A stretch of DNA of 64,000 bases, taken from positions 16,264,001 to 16,328,000 of the forward strand of contig JAFREQ010000011.1 of NCBI GenBank assembly GCA_025331565.1. The letters run 5' to 3'. Shown here in pieces: positions 1 through 11,186 of this stretch (position 1 is its first letter; each line of letters starts with the position of its first letter). The position numbers and the translations under genes are program-made. The notes beneath the pieces were generated by a model that was given only the letters and a program-made list of their open reading frames with translations, was not told where the DNA came from and made no database searches. This DNA comes from Holacanthus passer. Its lineage: Eukaryota; Chordata; Actinopteri; Pomacanthidae.

Positions 1-99
1 TACATGATGAGTTGTATCTGCGGGTAATTCATGATGCCCTGTAATTTAACACATTAAGCTTGGTGTAGTAATGAGACCTCTTCTCTCCTCTCCTCTCAG

Positions 100-2543
100 G
101 GTGAGCCCGGAAAGCAGGGAGCTCCTGGCGGCAGCGGAGACCGTGGACCCCCTGGACCTGTCGGACCACCTGGACTCACTGGACCAGCAGGAGAGCCTGG
201 CAGAGAGGTCAGAGAATGAGCAACACACAGCACAACATGTGTGTGTGTGTGTTTGGATTCACATCTGCCACATTGCATTTAGTCCACGGCTAAAACGACA
301 GAATCACGGTCTGGAGGCCAAGTTGATTAAAATGCATTGCTATTTACGTCATGTATACATTTGCATTGGGTTTACACCGTGTTATTGATGTGCTTTGTTG
401 GAGCAGGATTCATTATGCAGCTGATCAGTATTCAATAGGACATCTGGCTTGGTGGAGGTGGAAGCTATTAACACTTCATATTGTTCTGTCATCTAACAGG
501 GCAACCCTGGATCTGATGGACCTCCTGGTAGAGATGGTGCTACTGGAATCAAGGTGAGAAAAACACAATCACTACATAAGATACACAAGGTCGAAACCCT
601 GTTCAAATATGCTATTACTCTGAACAGGGATTAGGGATTAGGTTCTTATTCATCTTGATCTGTCATTAAAATTTGCATTACTGACAGGAATAAATTGAAT
701 ATACTGTCGTCTCATTGGCTGACAGCACCATCTGTGTACAGGGTTAACAGTCTATTTCTCCTAATTTCCCCAAACAGGATGAATATTATTTTTTTAAGTG
801 TGCAGCAAATGAGGACTCCAACACTGATGCATTTGTTAGAGTTTATCTACAACTGTTGTTAAAATCTCTGACTTTGTATTGAGTATTTTTATTCAAATAC
901 TCAAACAAAATCTTAGTTTCATGTTCATTATAAAGAAATGAACATTTTTTACGATATGAGCCCTTTGGTGTCTTGGTAATGATCCCACTATAATGTACAG
1001 TGTAGCTTTTCTGGCATCACACTGACTGTCCTGCTGTTGTGATCTCTGAAGGGCGATCGTGGTAACACTGGTCCTGCCGGTGCTCCTGGTGCTCCAGGCG
1101 CTCCCGGTGCTCCCGGCCCAGTCGGTCCCACAGGCAAACAGGGCGACCGAGGAGAGTCTGTAAGTAGTAATTCCAACACGAGTGAAACATGTTGTTTCTG
1201 TCCAGTACAGGGTGATTCTAGGCTGATGTTTATGTCTCACCATTATAGTTATAAGAAGTGGATTTTTTTTTACCTGCTGGAAATTAGCATATGGTCTGAT
1301 AGAGCAGAGGAGGATGTTTCAAGTGTTTTATCCTTGACTGACCTGTGGTTGCAGTGAAAAATGTACCTCTGTGTTTGTGACATGGTATGTTATTAGCAAT
1401 TTTTTTTTTTTTACTATTTTAACACCATTTGGTCTTTAAATGCACCTCAGGGCACAATTGTCTTATTTCAGAAGACGTATTTGACCTCAAGGGCTACTAG
1501 TTTATATTAACAGATAAAATGACAGTTAATAGGATCTGTGTGTCAGTAATCAATGTTTCTGCTGTAACATCACCACCTTCTTTTGCTTTTCTTCCACAGG
1601 GTGCACAAGGACCTGCTGGACCTCCAGGACCTGCCGGAGCCAGAGGAATGCCTGTATGTATTTTTCTATACATTAATACACACACCTTCATGCTCATGTT
1701 TGAAATTATTTAGGGCACAAACCAACAACAGAAAGACAAATATGAGTGAGATTACTATATGTTTTTCTAATTAAGTTGTTGTCCACTTGTTCTCAGGGAC
1801 CTCAAGGACCCCGTGGTGACAAGGGTGAGGCAGGAGAGTCCGGTGAGCGAGGACAGAAGGGACACAGAGGCTTCACTGGTCTGCAGGGTCTGCCCGGACC
1901 TCCGGTAAGCATCCAGACTAAATGTGAATCTATGTGCGTCCAGACCTTTGTGTTACACTGGTCACAGTAATTTATTATCATCATCCATCTGATATTCACT
2001 CCTTCACAAATAATACCGTATGTATCAGGGTATCACATCCAGATCCTGGTTGCACTAATTAAATTAATTATATCATTAGAAATTATTGTTATATACCACT
2101 TAAAAGTTGTGGGGGAAAAAACGATAATGATAAATAATTCTGGGCTATATTGTCCAAACCAGTTTTCCATCATACATAAAAAGTCTTAAATTTAACTTGA
2201 AACCCTGATGTAATAATGTTATTATTGTCTGTTTAGGGTCAAGCTGGAGATCAGGGTGCTACTGGACCTGCTGGACCTTCTGGACAAAGAGTGAGTGCTC
2301 ATGCTACCAAAATACTCGTTTGTAATAAAAAAATCTGGAATATCACTTTGAATTCAAAGACTAACGAAATAAGTTGGTTCACATGCAGTGTCTTGGATGT
2401 CAACATCAAGAGTTCTCCTCCATCTGTGTATGTAGGGACCACCTGGACCTGTTGGCCCTGCTGGAAAGGACGGAGGAAACGGCCTGCCAGGACCCATTGG
2501 ACCCCCCGGACCTCGTGGTCGCAGTGGAGAGACTGGTCCCTCT
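100..2543 (+). CDS. col2a1: col2a1 triple-helix exons (seven, 54/108 bp)
   Basis: Seven exons encode 162 residues of unbroken Gly-X-Y repeat near the C-terminal end of the helix. Lengths alternate 108, 54, 108, 54, 108, 54, 108 bp and every exon is phase 0, so exon skipping would keep the frame. Exon 1797-1904 contains KGHR, the helical hydroxylysine cross-link site near helix position 930 that pairs with telopeptide lysines in type II fibrils (family knowledge). Exon 1052-1159 holds four successive GAP triplets. Confidence 0.95.
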
Positions 2544-5500
2544 GTGAGTAGTCGTGAGAACTTTCTCTGCCTGTCACCTTGATCTTCCTCCGAAAATTAT
2601 AACAGACTAAAAATATCAGCAAATGTAACTTGAGTGATATTTTTATTTTACAGTTATTTACAACATACTGTGCGTGAGAAATTATATATTCAGGAATTCA
2701 AAATGCCTACAGAATTGGAAAGGATGCATGTTGAGAGTCTTTAAAAGATGAAGAACCCGACTGTGTTAAATTAACACCCCATAATAACATGATGAGCACC
2801 AGGTGTAAGTCCTGCTGTTGCTGGGTATGAATTGAAGGCTCATATACATCCCACATAATGTGGCCTGCTAATATATGTCACTGAGTCATCTCTGTATTCA
2901 GTGTAAACCATTTTAATATTTCCCTCCTGTTTCTGTTTGAATAGCAGAGGCACTGTTTATTCTGTGCTGGTGCTAATTGTATAAATTTCAATCATATTCA
3001 CAATGAAACATAAATTGAGGAAGATCTTGAACAACAAAAGTAAGATACAAATGGCAGCAGTAAAACATTATGAAGAAGAACATGAGAAAAATAGCCCAAA
3101 ATGTAAAAGAACATGTAGGAATGATTGTGATGATGAATTGATTATCAATATCATTTTTATTTTTGGAATACTATAATTTACTACTAAATTAATTAGACAT
3201 AATTGAAATAGTTATCTAGTCATCTAAGACATTTCAAAATTCTCCTTGTTTTACTCTGAAAACTGTTGGAGTCAGTTTACATACAAGCTCTCAAAGCTGA
3301 AGAATCCCAACAAAATGTTTGTCGTAATAGCTACAACATCTTGACAGCAGTCACCCAATGTTAATTTAGTGCTTAAGATCGTACATAATGCATTTCATTC
3401 TTTGATACTAGATTGGATATTTAAGCAAGAGATTACTTAGATTTACTCCATAAAAAAAGATCAAATTACAAAGCAAATGATATTTATATGGACACAAAAA
3501 CAAAAGAAGGGAAGGAGAAACTTAATCAAAGGGCAAATTAAAGAGGGGTTTTAAACAACTAAATAGGATGTAGTAAGGACTCCAGTTGGCATCATTGAAC
3601 TTGTTTGCGATATGTGCATTGTTGAATTAAGAGTGAAGTCATAGACAAGAAAATTGAGATGAGAAGTGGCAACAGATTGCTGAACAGATGGTGGCATTTC
3701 CTGCGTCCATTGAGGGAGATGAAGAGGGAGACGAAAGAATAATCCAACAATTGTGAGCAACAAGAGAGATGACGAGACAAAGAAAAGAAATGTCTAAATG
3801 TGGTGCAGTGCCAAATATAACCCTTCCATCTTTCTTCTTTTCCTCTCAGGGTCCCCCTGGAAACCCCGGACCCCCCGGTCCTCCCGGTCCCCCTGGTCCT
3901 GGTATTGACATGTCCGCCTTCGCTGGTCTGGGTCAAACTGAAAAGGGCCCTGATCCTCTCAGGTACATGAGGGCCGACCAGGCTTCTGGAAACCTCCGTC
4001 AGCACGACGCCGAGGTCGACGCCACCCTCAAGTCTCTCAACAACCAGATTGAGAACATCCGCAGCCCCGAGGGCTCCAAGAAGAACCCAGCTCGCACCTG
4101 CAGAGACCTGAAGCTCTGCCATCCCGACTGGAAGAGCGGTGAGTGACACCGAGAGGAATTGGTCAAATTGGGGTGAGATGATGAAGCAGACAAGGGGAGG
4201 ATAGGTGGCATTTTCTGCTGGCAGCTCAATATTTAGGTTAAATATAGTTTGTGTTGCCTGGGAGTGTTTGGATGTGGCTGACTCAGAGTCTGTTTTGGAG
4301 ATATCAACATTATGCAATGCATTTACAATGATTATCAGCTTTTTCTGCAGCCAGAGAAGGGAGAGAAAAAGAAAAAAGGCTCCTCCCTGAAGCTGATGTG
4401 TTTTGTTTTTTTCCTGCAGGTGAGTACTGGATTGATCCCAATCAGGGCTGCACCATCGACGCAATCAAGGTCTTCTGCAACATGGAGACAGGAGAGTCCT
4501 GCGTCCTCCCCAAGCCTTCCAGCATCCCTCGCAAGAACTGGTGGTCCAGCAAGAGCAAGGACCGCAAACACGTCTGGTTCGGAGAGACAATGAATGGAGG
4601 ATTCCACGTAAGTGGCACCATGGTTTTCATCAGTTGAGCTGAAACATAACTTCCTCCATTATTAGTAATCACACACTGACTCTTGACATTACCATTGTAT
4701 GGCTCAAGTCCAAGGCTCATTGTTTTTTTTCATAAGAAGAAATCAGGTGATGTATTAATGTTAATTCTGATTGTTTCTCACCCATGTGTGTTGGGATCTG
4801 CTCTAGCCACCATGACCCTGCACATGAGTAGAGTTAATGCATGAATTATTAAAAAAAGAAAAACATGTGAAAGGGGTAACTTGACCTGTTGAAACCAGAA
4901 CAATGAGCCTTACTCATCAGTTGAAATAATGAAAAAACAGCCACAATAACAGAGACATTAACTATTATTCCTCTTCCTTACCTGCGGCCCAATGCAGTTC
5001 AACTATGGCGATGACAGCCTGGCGCCCAACACTGCTGCCATTCAGATGACTTTCCTGAGGCTGCTGTCCACCGAGGCTTCTCAGAACCTCACCTACCACT
5101 GTAAGAACAGCGTGGCCTACATGGACGCCTCGACGGGCAACCTGAAGAAGGCCGTGCTGCTGCAGGGCTCCAACGACGTAGAGATCAGAGCCGAGGGCAA
5201 CAGCCGCTTCACTTACAGCGTGATGGAGGACGGCTGCACGGTAAGAGGACACATCAGAGGATGATATAAAGGATAGGACTTTCCCTTGTCTGTCACACTC
5301 TCTGGTGTTCACTTAAGTCACCAAGCCAATCTCATTCTCTGCAATTTCAGAGAAAGTCATAGGTCATTTAACAACCGTTGTGTTTTTCTTCCCTCTACCC
5401 AGAAACACACGGGACAGTGGGGCAAGACAGTGATCGAATACAGATCGCAGAAGACCTCTCGTCTGCCCATCGTGGACATTGCCCCCATGGATATTGGTGG

Positions 5501-5549
5501 AGCAGACCAGGAGTTCGGAGTCGAGGTCGGGGCAGTCTGCTTCTTGTAA
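100..5549 (+). CDS. col2a1: Type II collagen alpha-1 chain, 3' part of gene (11 exons)
   Basis: Fibrillar procollagen of cartilage, notochord and vitreous; three chains form a homotrimer in the ER and are secreted. Exons seen: 100-207, 500-553, 1052-1159, 1600-1653, 1797-1904, 2237-2290, 2436-2543, 3850-4138, 4420-4607, 4998-5240 and 5403-5549. All have AG/GT borders and join in frame to 486 residues plus TAA. The first seven exons are 54 or 108 bp, each starting with a Gly codon, which is the classic fibrillar collagen layout. The residues follow human COL2A1 closely from the GEPGKQGAP repeat to the end (recalled, not searched). The 5' part of the gene lies outside the window. Introns 554-1051, 1905-2236, 2544-3849 and 4608-4997 show no further exons. 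Teleosts often keep two col2a1 copies (a and b); I cannot say which this is. Confidence 0.96.
3850..4138 (+). CDS. col2a1: col2a1 junction exon: helix end, C-telopeptide, start of C-propeptide
   Basis: A 289-bp exon ending in phase 1. It finishes the helix with a run of GPP triplets (the stabilising C-terminal cap), then GIDMSAFAGLG begins the telopeptide. EKGPDP is intact; in mammals this is the telopeptide cross-link lysine and the CTX-II degradation epitope. RYMRA/DQASGN is the expected procollagen C-proteinase (BMP1/tolloid) cleavage point between Ala and Asp. The C-propeptide then starts, with the coiled-coil HDAEVDATLKSLNNQIE segment and the first two cysteines. Confidence 0.95.
4420..5549 (+). 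CDS. col2a1: col2a1 C-propeptide (COLFI domain) exons
   Basis: Exons 4420-4607 (188 bp), 4998-5240 (243 bp) and 5403-5549 (147 bp to the TAA) encode the COLFI trimerisation domain, which selects chains and starts helix folding in the ER. Counting the two in the previous exon there are eight cysteines, the number expected in homotrimer-forming chains. The Ca-binding loop DPNQGC and the N-glycosylation sequon NLT (before YHCKNS) are present. The protein ends in VCFL like other fibrillar collagens. No damage seen. Confidence 0.95.
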
Positions 5550-6044
5550 AGAACGAGGGATCGAAAAAAAGAAGAGAAAGAAGAAGAAGTGGAAATTTGA
5601 AAAAATAAAATAAAATAAAATGAAAGATGAGCACACTTCGGATAAAGGAGGAGAGAAAAAGAAGTGAAAGAGTGAAAAAAGAAAAATCAAGACACTTTTT
5701 TTAAATGGGACTTTTTTTCTAAGTAAAAAGTGCTTTTTTTCCAAGTCGAACTCCGTAGGATATCTGCACTGATTGGCACCAGCAACTGTCATCTGTGATT
5801 CATCCAGCATTGCCTCCAGCCAACTCACCCCCCCATGGACACCCCCAAAAGGCCCCACTTCACTCTGAGTGAACAGCAACCCACCCCCGCCCCCACCTAC
5901 CCCACCCCATGAACAAGAAGGAGGAAGTACGAGGAGAGTATGGGAACATACCAGGGAACTAGAGAGAGAAAAATGTGTCGGTGTTATTTATTTATTGTTT
6001 AGGTTTGGGTCCCAGGTGTGGTAGGACTGAGTTTGTTGCTAAGT

Positions 6045-6050
6045 AATAAA
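6045..6050 (+). terminator. Proximal poly(A) signal candidate, col2a1
   Basis: Canonical AATAAA about 500 bases after the stop codon and roughly 50 bases after an AU-rich element. Use would give a short 3' UTR. A second AATAAA lies at 6261-6266. Confidence 0.4.
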
Positions 6051-6813
6051 AAGCCCACTTACACATATTTAAAAAAAAATCCTTATCCACCAACTTCCTC
6101 TCTTACTTCCTCCTCTTTTCTAATCACCCCGTCGCTCCTGTACCATATCCACTAAAGCATACATATCTCTTTGAAACCAAAAAAATCTAGCTACGTAGAA
6201 AGTGCAGGTGTTCCTATTTCTACCACCACAGTGTGTATCAAAAAGTTACTGTGTATTATAATAAAAGTCAATGGTGCTATTGTTGTAAAACAGTCTGTAT
6301 TTTTTAACAACCAGATACTCACATGTAGTGACTTGTATATATGTATATATATGTATATGTGTGTATACATATATATACAGTTTCTCAGAGAGAGCATTTC
6401 ACCCTGGGATTTTGGATTTCAGGGTGATAAATGTGCCTGCCTCACCCCACCCTCCTGCTTCAACCCCTATATGCAAACAAATGTGCCCATGATGAATTTT
6501 TGCAATCAAGGCATGTCCAATTTGGAATTAATACTGAATTTAATTTTCTTTTTAGTTTTGTTTTGATATTTTAAAGCTACCTCACACTAAAAAAAAAAAA
6601 AGAACTCACAAATCAAACTTTCCTCCCCTGATTCTTTGTATTCCGTATTTTAGATAAATACCTATATGGCCAATATGTTTGAGAAACTTGGTCATGAAAG
6701 CCCAGTCTGCTGTCCCCGCCCCCATTTGCTGTGACCTTTGACCCCCATCCCTCTCTACTTCCTTCCATCAGTCCCCTCACACAGGGCGCGCCCTCTGCCT
6801 CGGCATACACACT

Positions 6814-6835
6814 CACACACACACACACACACACA
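6814..6835. repeat. CA dinucleotide microsatellite
   Basis: Eleven perfect CA units inside the col2a1 3' UTR. Confidence 0.9.
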
Positions 6836-7028
6836 GACACGGTTGAAGCGATTCAGGGTGTGTTTGACTTTGTTGCTCCAGTCCTACAGCCAGCGCAGAG
6901 GGCTCATTTGTGTGAGGTTGTGTATATTTTTTATTATTAATAATAGTATTATTATTAATAATAATAGCATTATTATATTATTATGATCATGACTTGTTTT
7001 TGTTACGTTTTAATTAATGTAAATTGGA

Positions 7029-7034
7029 AATAAA
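7029..7034 (+). terminator. Distal poly(A) signal candidate, col2a1
   Basis: Canonical AATAAA at the end of the AT-rich 3' UTR, followed within 35 bases by a T-rich stretch that could serve as the downstream element. Confidence 0.5.
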
Positions 7035-8319
7035 AGACAAAACCAAGTAACAGGCTGAAGTTGCTTTTTATTTACAGTATATCCTGTTTTGTTCTCCCCC
7101 ATGTTGAAATATCTGGGGCAATGATTTTGACTCGACCCAAGGAAATTCCTTACGCCTAAACATTTCACTGTGCCCTGTTTGTGTTTTCGTGGTGATATAT
7201 TTCCAGGGGGAGAAACAGCTCAGATTTCAAGTAAAGGCAGTGTAGAGATGGATGAATGCGGGGTCATTTTGATTTTCTTTGACGATTTGTGAAAAAAAAA
7301 AAAAAACAAAGCAAAAGTTGAAGAAGGAGGTGGTGAAAGTTCATATCATGTACTTTTTTTTTTATATATGTAAAATAGTTTTTTCAATCATTTCCTTTAG
7401 TTTCAACACATGGTAGAGTAGAAATAGGAAACACTGCCAAGCATGATCAGCTCATTCTGTGAATTGATGTCTTCCTGTACTTCTATTACTTCTCTTCATC
7501 TTCTTGCCTTTTTTCAACTTACAGTAGCAATAAAAGGTAGATGCATTTCTATGAACAAAGTACAGCAACGTTTCTTTTATTTTTTTTACATATTTCTTGT
7601 TTTTTTTTTTCCCTAAAATCACTTTTTGATAGATCATTTATTACTTGATGTAATGGTTTCCAATCTTATTACTTTAGCCTTGTTTGAATAATCATCGGCA
7701 TACAAACAGGAGAGAAAACAAATCACTGGGACAGAAATACATTACCAATAAAAAAAAAAATACCTTCAGAAAAAACTACACACAGAGGACATGCTTGGTT
7801 CTTGAGTTTGGGGTTTTCACATCATTGTACTTTAAAGTTTAAAGGGTTAAAGATTGCATTAATGGTAGGGACTGAACTCTGGCACAAGATTAGATGAATG
7901 ATTCATGACAGATAATATTCAGGAAATATTATGTTGAGTTACATCAGTGCTTTACAAGTTTACAGTTTTGAAACTCACAGAATAAATATCCAACTTCTTC
8001 CAATCTTTTCGCCTGTGGTCTACCAACCAAGACCAGGTTTTTATATCATAACAATATCACTCAAAGTATAACTGATTCTAAACTTTCAGACTTTCAGTCT
8101 TTCTCTGTAAATTACACACACACCACATTTACAGTACACAGACACTTGTCCTATTCTAGGTTTTGCCTCGGCTCTTATAACTTTTCCAACCCGATTGTTA
8201 GATAAAATGAGGTACAGCAATGTTTTATTACAATTTATGAACAATCAGAGGGTTGCAACTATGCACTTTAATCCGTCACAGATTAAAGACAGGACAAACA
8301 GTTAGCAGCCACTGTAGCG

Positions 8320-8600
8320 GTAACATGTAGGCATAGCCATGCTTGGAACTAAAACGTCAGCATGACAACATGCTCAAAATGACGATGCTAACATGCTGAT
8401 GTTTAGGTGTAATGACAGACACAAAGTGCAGCTGAGGCTGATGGGAATGTTTGCAGGTATTTAATACGAATATGAATTTTGACCTGATGATGAAGCTACA
8501 AGAAAAATGACAGGCTCGGCAACGTTTTTACATCCAGAGGGGAACATTAATGTCTGTACCAAATCTAATTCTAATCCATTCTTTTTTTTTCAGTTTCCAA
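8320..8600 (-). repeat. Interspersed repeat, fragment (minus orientation)
   Basis: Read on the minus strand this carries the AACATCAGCATGTTAGCAT-type core and a segment about a dominant ATCAGG/TTGACCTGATGATG block that I recognise as a very common non-autonomous repeat of percomorph genomes. A second copy in the opposite orientation lies at 24376-24850. The exact class is not known to me; ends are approximate. Confidence 0.55.
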
Positions 8601-8636
8601 ATTTCACATTTCCATTGAGCCACGCTGCTTCTTAAA

Positions 8637-8864
8637 CCAATGGTTCCCAACCATCTCGGCTCATGACCCCTTAAAACAAAGCAATGGCTGCTTCTGGCCC
8701 CCTATAATCTGTTACAAAGCCATGCTCAACCAAAGACCAAAGAAAAAGTCAACCCAATTTTGTGTAACAGAAATAGGCTTTAATATCCAGTCAATAATCT
8801 CATGACCCTTTAATCTGTGAGCTCTTGTCGGGGTCCTGCCCCCCAGGTTTGGAACCACTGATCT
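8637..8864. mobile_element. Miniature inverted-repeat element with GGTTCCCAACC-like ends
   Basis: Begins CAATGGTTCCCAACC and ends GGTTTGGAACCACTGATC. The reverse complement of the end, GATCAGTGGTTCCAAACC, matches the start, so these are terminal inverted repeats about 15 bp long. The middle includes the typical TCATGACCCC motif. A second copy of the family lies at 52865-53106. Non-coding, too short for a transposase. Confidence 0.65.
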
Positions 8865-10019
8865 AAACAAACATTAAACATTTCTAACTATCACCTTTAG
8901 AGAGGTGGCAAACAGTTTCCATTTGTAATGGTGAAGAATGACAAATATTCTATCATTACCCACACGATACGCCCTCTCCTCAGAATAATGATCCAGTGCC
9001 ACAGTAAACATGATTACTACAAACTCAAGTGAAATTAAAAACATGTGGCTGTTAATCCAGTCAGGTTTTGTCCCATTTATGCAGAAAGCTACGTCAGGAA
9101 TGGTATTAATCTTAACATTACAGGCGTTAAGTGCACCAACTGAAAAAATTATTCCATTTATTATCAAAGTGTTTTGCTTATTTTTACAGTGTCTGGGGGG
9201 AAAAAAATCAATTATAATACAGCCTATGTGGAAAATGGGAGACAGAACAATTTGTACACAGCAATCAGTGTATAGAGGACTGAAAAGCAGGACTCGAGAG
9301 ATTAATTAAAGCTAAACTAACAGCGTCCCTCTGGATAAATGGTTATACTAATCTAATTTATAACAGCGATCCACTTCTAAATCCGGAATCTGAAATTTCT
9401 CAATCAGTGACAGCTGCATGTACACTAAACTGTCCAGATATTTTAGAGCTGATTGCCGCAGCTTGGAGACAAAATAGCTCACCTCCAGCTCTAATGGCTT
9501 CCTGAGAGCAAATTTAGATCAGCAGTTCAGCACTGGCACCGAAACAGCTGGCTTAGTGACCGAGTAATGGGAAAGGCTTAAACAGCATCCGTGAAAAATC
9601 AGCGTTATCAAAGTAAAAACATCTGTAACAATGCACAAAAACACCACAGGGCACGCGTCCACACACGAATGGAACGAGCAATTAGATGAGGACACACATT
9701 TGAGTTTGCACATTCTCCTTCTTGACCTTATAAACACACTCCAGCTGATTGGTGCCTTTCAAGTCTTCATTAAGGGTCAGTTGGTCAAAGACTCCTAATT
9801 AGAGCTTAATGAGAGATAATAGGCCACAGTATGAGGCATGGAGGGAGAAGAAAAGAAAAGTAAAGAGGGACTACAGAGGGAGATAGAAGGTTATAAAGTT
9901 CAGAGAGTTGTCTTTCTTGTCTTTTTTCATCTTCTGCTGCACAGTTTTGTCTTTCAGTTTCCACTCTTTTCTCTCAGTGCGCATGGTGGAATGAGTAAAC
10001 TTATACTCACTTCCAATTT

Positions 10020-10025
10020 TTTATT
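10020..10025 (-). terminator. Poly(A) signal candidate for LRRC3-like gene
   Basis: AATAAA on the minus strand about 235 bases past the stop codon at 10259. The sequence between is the presumed 3' UTR. Confidence 0.4.
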
Positions 10026-10258
10026 AATAAATTGGGGAAAAAATGCAATAGGTAAAGAAATATCAAGAAAAACATGGGGGGTATTCAGTAGTAACAAATA
10101 TAAAGAAATGTTGCAATCACGAAACACAGCTGTAAAAGGTTCATTTCGTCTTTATCAGAATCCTCCATAGTCTGTTTACAGTAACTCCACAAAGTATTTT
10201 CAAGGTTTGTCATAAAAATGGGATTATTATTCCATTTAGATTACAGCCCAGCAGGAGT

Positions 10259-11116
10259 TCAGAAACCGGTGCTTAGAGTGTCTGTCTCTGTGGGGGTCTT
10301 GCGTGGGCTGGGCAAACTCTTCAGGTACTCCAAATGCCTTCGGGCCTCGGCTTGGTTCTGCCTCACATAGTACACTACGTACACAATGACCATAAAGAAC
10401 CATACAAACATTGTCACCAGCATGGCCACATCCGTGGTTTTCCTCTGCAGGCTGCAGAAGTTCACCCCAGAATCCAACAGTTTGACCAGTGGTTGACCTG
10501 CGTGCTCACCCTGCGACCCTGGGTCTTCCCACCTGCTCCCCTCGCCCACCCCCCTCACAGAGCTCTCGCAAATGATCCCGTTCACCGTCTCGGGCTCCAG
10601 ATACAGAGTCTCCATCAGCTCCTGGAGGGCACAGTCACAGTGCCAGGGGTTGTGGTAGATCCGCGTCTTTGCATGAGTGGAGCCGAACTCGTCCCTGCTG
10701 GTCTGCCTCAGCTGGTTATGTGAGAGGTCTAGCAGGCGCAGCTCGGGGCCCAGATGCCGCAGGGCCCCCGAGGCGAGTGAGTCGATGCGGTTGTGGGACA
10801 GGTACAGGTCCCGCAGGTGGACCAGGTCGCTGAAGGCACTCTCAGGGATGTTCCGGATGTAGTTCCGTTCCAGGTGGAGGGAGACAGTTTCCGGCGGGAT
10901 CCCCTCTGGGATCTCCAGCAGCCCAGCGTCAGAGCACAGCACCGTGGCCGTGTCCCAGGCGCAGTGGCAGCTGTCCGGGCACTGGGGGGACGCTTGGCCC
11001 CACAGGACTGAGAACAAGAGCGAGACGCAGAGCCATGAACAAAGATCCACTCCTTTACCTGTCTGTCTTCCTCCGCTGCTGCTGGTACGTCTCTCCTCAC
11101 ACCAGCCTGTGTACAT
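10259..11116 (-). CDS. LRRC3-family single-pass leucine-rich-repeat membrane protein (LRRC3C-like)
   Basis: A 285-residue type I membrane protein in one coding exon, as in LRRC3, LRRC3B and LRRC3C. Signal-peptide-like hydrophobic stretch at residues 25-41; LRRNT cap CPDSCHC at 46-52; about three leucine-rich repeats (76-137, e.g. LRLLDLSHNQL); LRRCT cap with NPWHCDC (156-162); transmembrane helix about 231-251. The juxtamembrane TTDVAMLVTMF and the tail VRQNQAEARRHLEYLKSLPS are hallmarks of the LRRC3 family. Start chosen as the only in-frame ATG of this exon (11116, G at -3); the frame is open further upstream without an ATG, so the true N-terminus is uncertain. Residues 187-202 are an unusual insert (see findings). 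Which family member it is remains open; molecular function is poorly known. Confidence 0.9.
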   Translation of the reverse strand: MYTGWCEERRTSSSGGRQTGKGVDLCSWLCVSLLFSVLWGQASPQCPDSCHCAWDTATVLCSDAGLLEIPEGIPPETVSLHLERNYIRNIPESAFSDLVHLRDLYLSHNRIDSLASGALRHLGPELRLLDLSHNQLRQTSRDEFGSTHAKTRIYHNPWHCDCALQELMETLYLEPETVNGIICESSVRGVGEGSRWEDPGSQGEHAGQPLVKLLDSGVNFCSLQRKTTDVAMLVTMFVWFFMVIVYVVYYVRQNQAEARRHLEYLKSLPSPRKTPTETDTLSTGF

Positions 11117-11186
11117 CGCCTCACCATAGCCCCCTGACACACACCAGGTCCCAAGCAGACACCACACGCGGTCACACCAGGAGAAT
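11117..11186 (-). other. 5' UTR part of the LRRC3-like coding exon
   Basis: On the minus strand a pyrimidine-rich run ending TCTGTCAG at 11187 looks like a splice acceptor, so the coding exon probably starts at 11186 and is preceded by an intron of about 1.85 kb (11187-13041). Confidence 0.45.

Larger units (their letters stand above)
5550..7050 (+). other. col2a1: col2a1 3' UTR
   Basis: About 1.5 kb of non-coding sequence after the TAA, opening with a purine-rich tract (5550-5710). It contains an overlapping AU-rich nonamer run near 5984-5997, AATAAA signals at 6045, 6261 and 7029, a TATA/TGTA-rich stretch (6329-6378), a CA repeat (6814-6835) and an ATT-rich stretch (6928-6986). The end is inferred from the last AATAAA; shorter forms are possible. 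Confidence 0.6.
7051..10018. other. Intergenic, col2a1 to LRRC3-like gene
   Basis: About 3 kb separating two convergent genes. It is AT-rich, with long A and T runs. Apart from two interspersed repeats (8320-8600 and 8637-8864) I see no exon, RNA gene or strong regulatory motif. The ORF over 9010-9309 has no recognisable protein character. Confidence 0.6.

Noticed and set aside
46..278. Minus-strand collagen-like frames over the first exon
   Set aside because: Gly-Pro-rich repeats also read as Gly/Pro-rich on the opposite strand; only the plus strand has the correct exon borders.
3592..4464. 290-codon open frame on the minus strand
   Set aside because: It is antisense to the col2a1 helix-end exon and flanking introns; it has no domain and crosses well-supported splice sites. 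It is a shadow.
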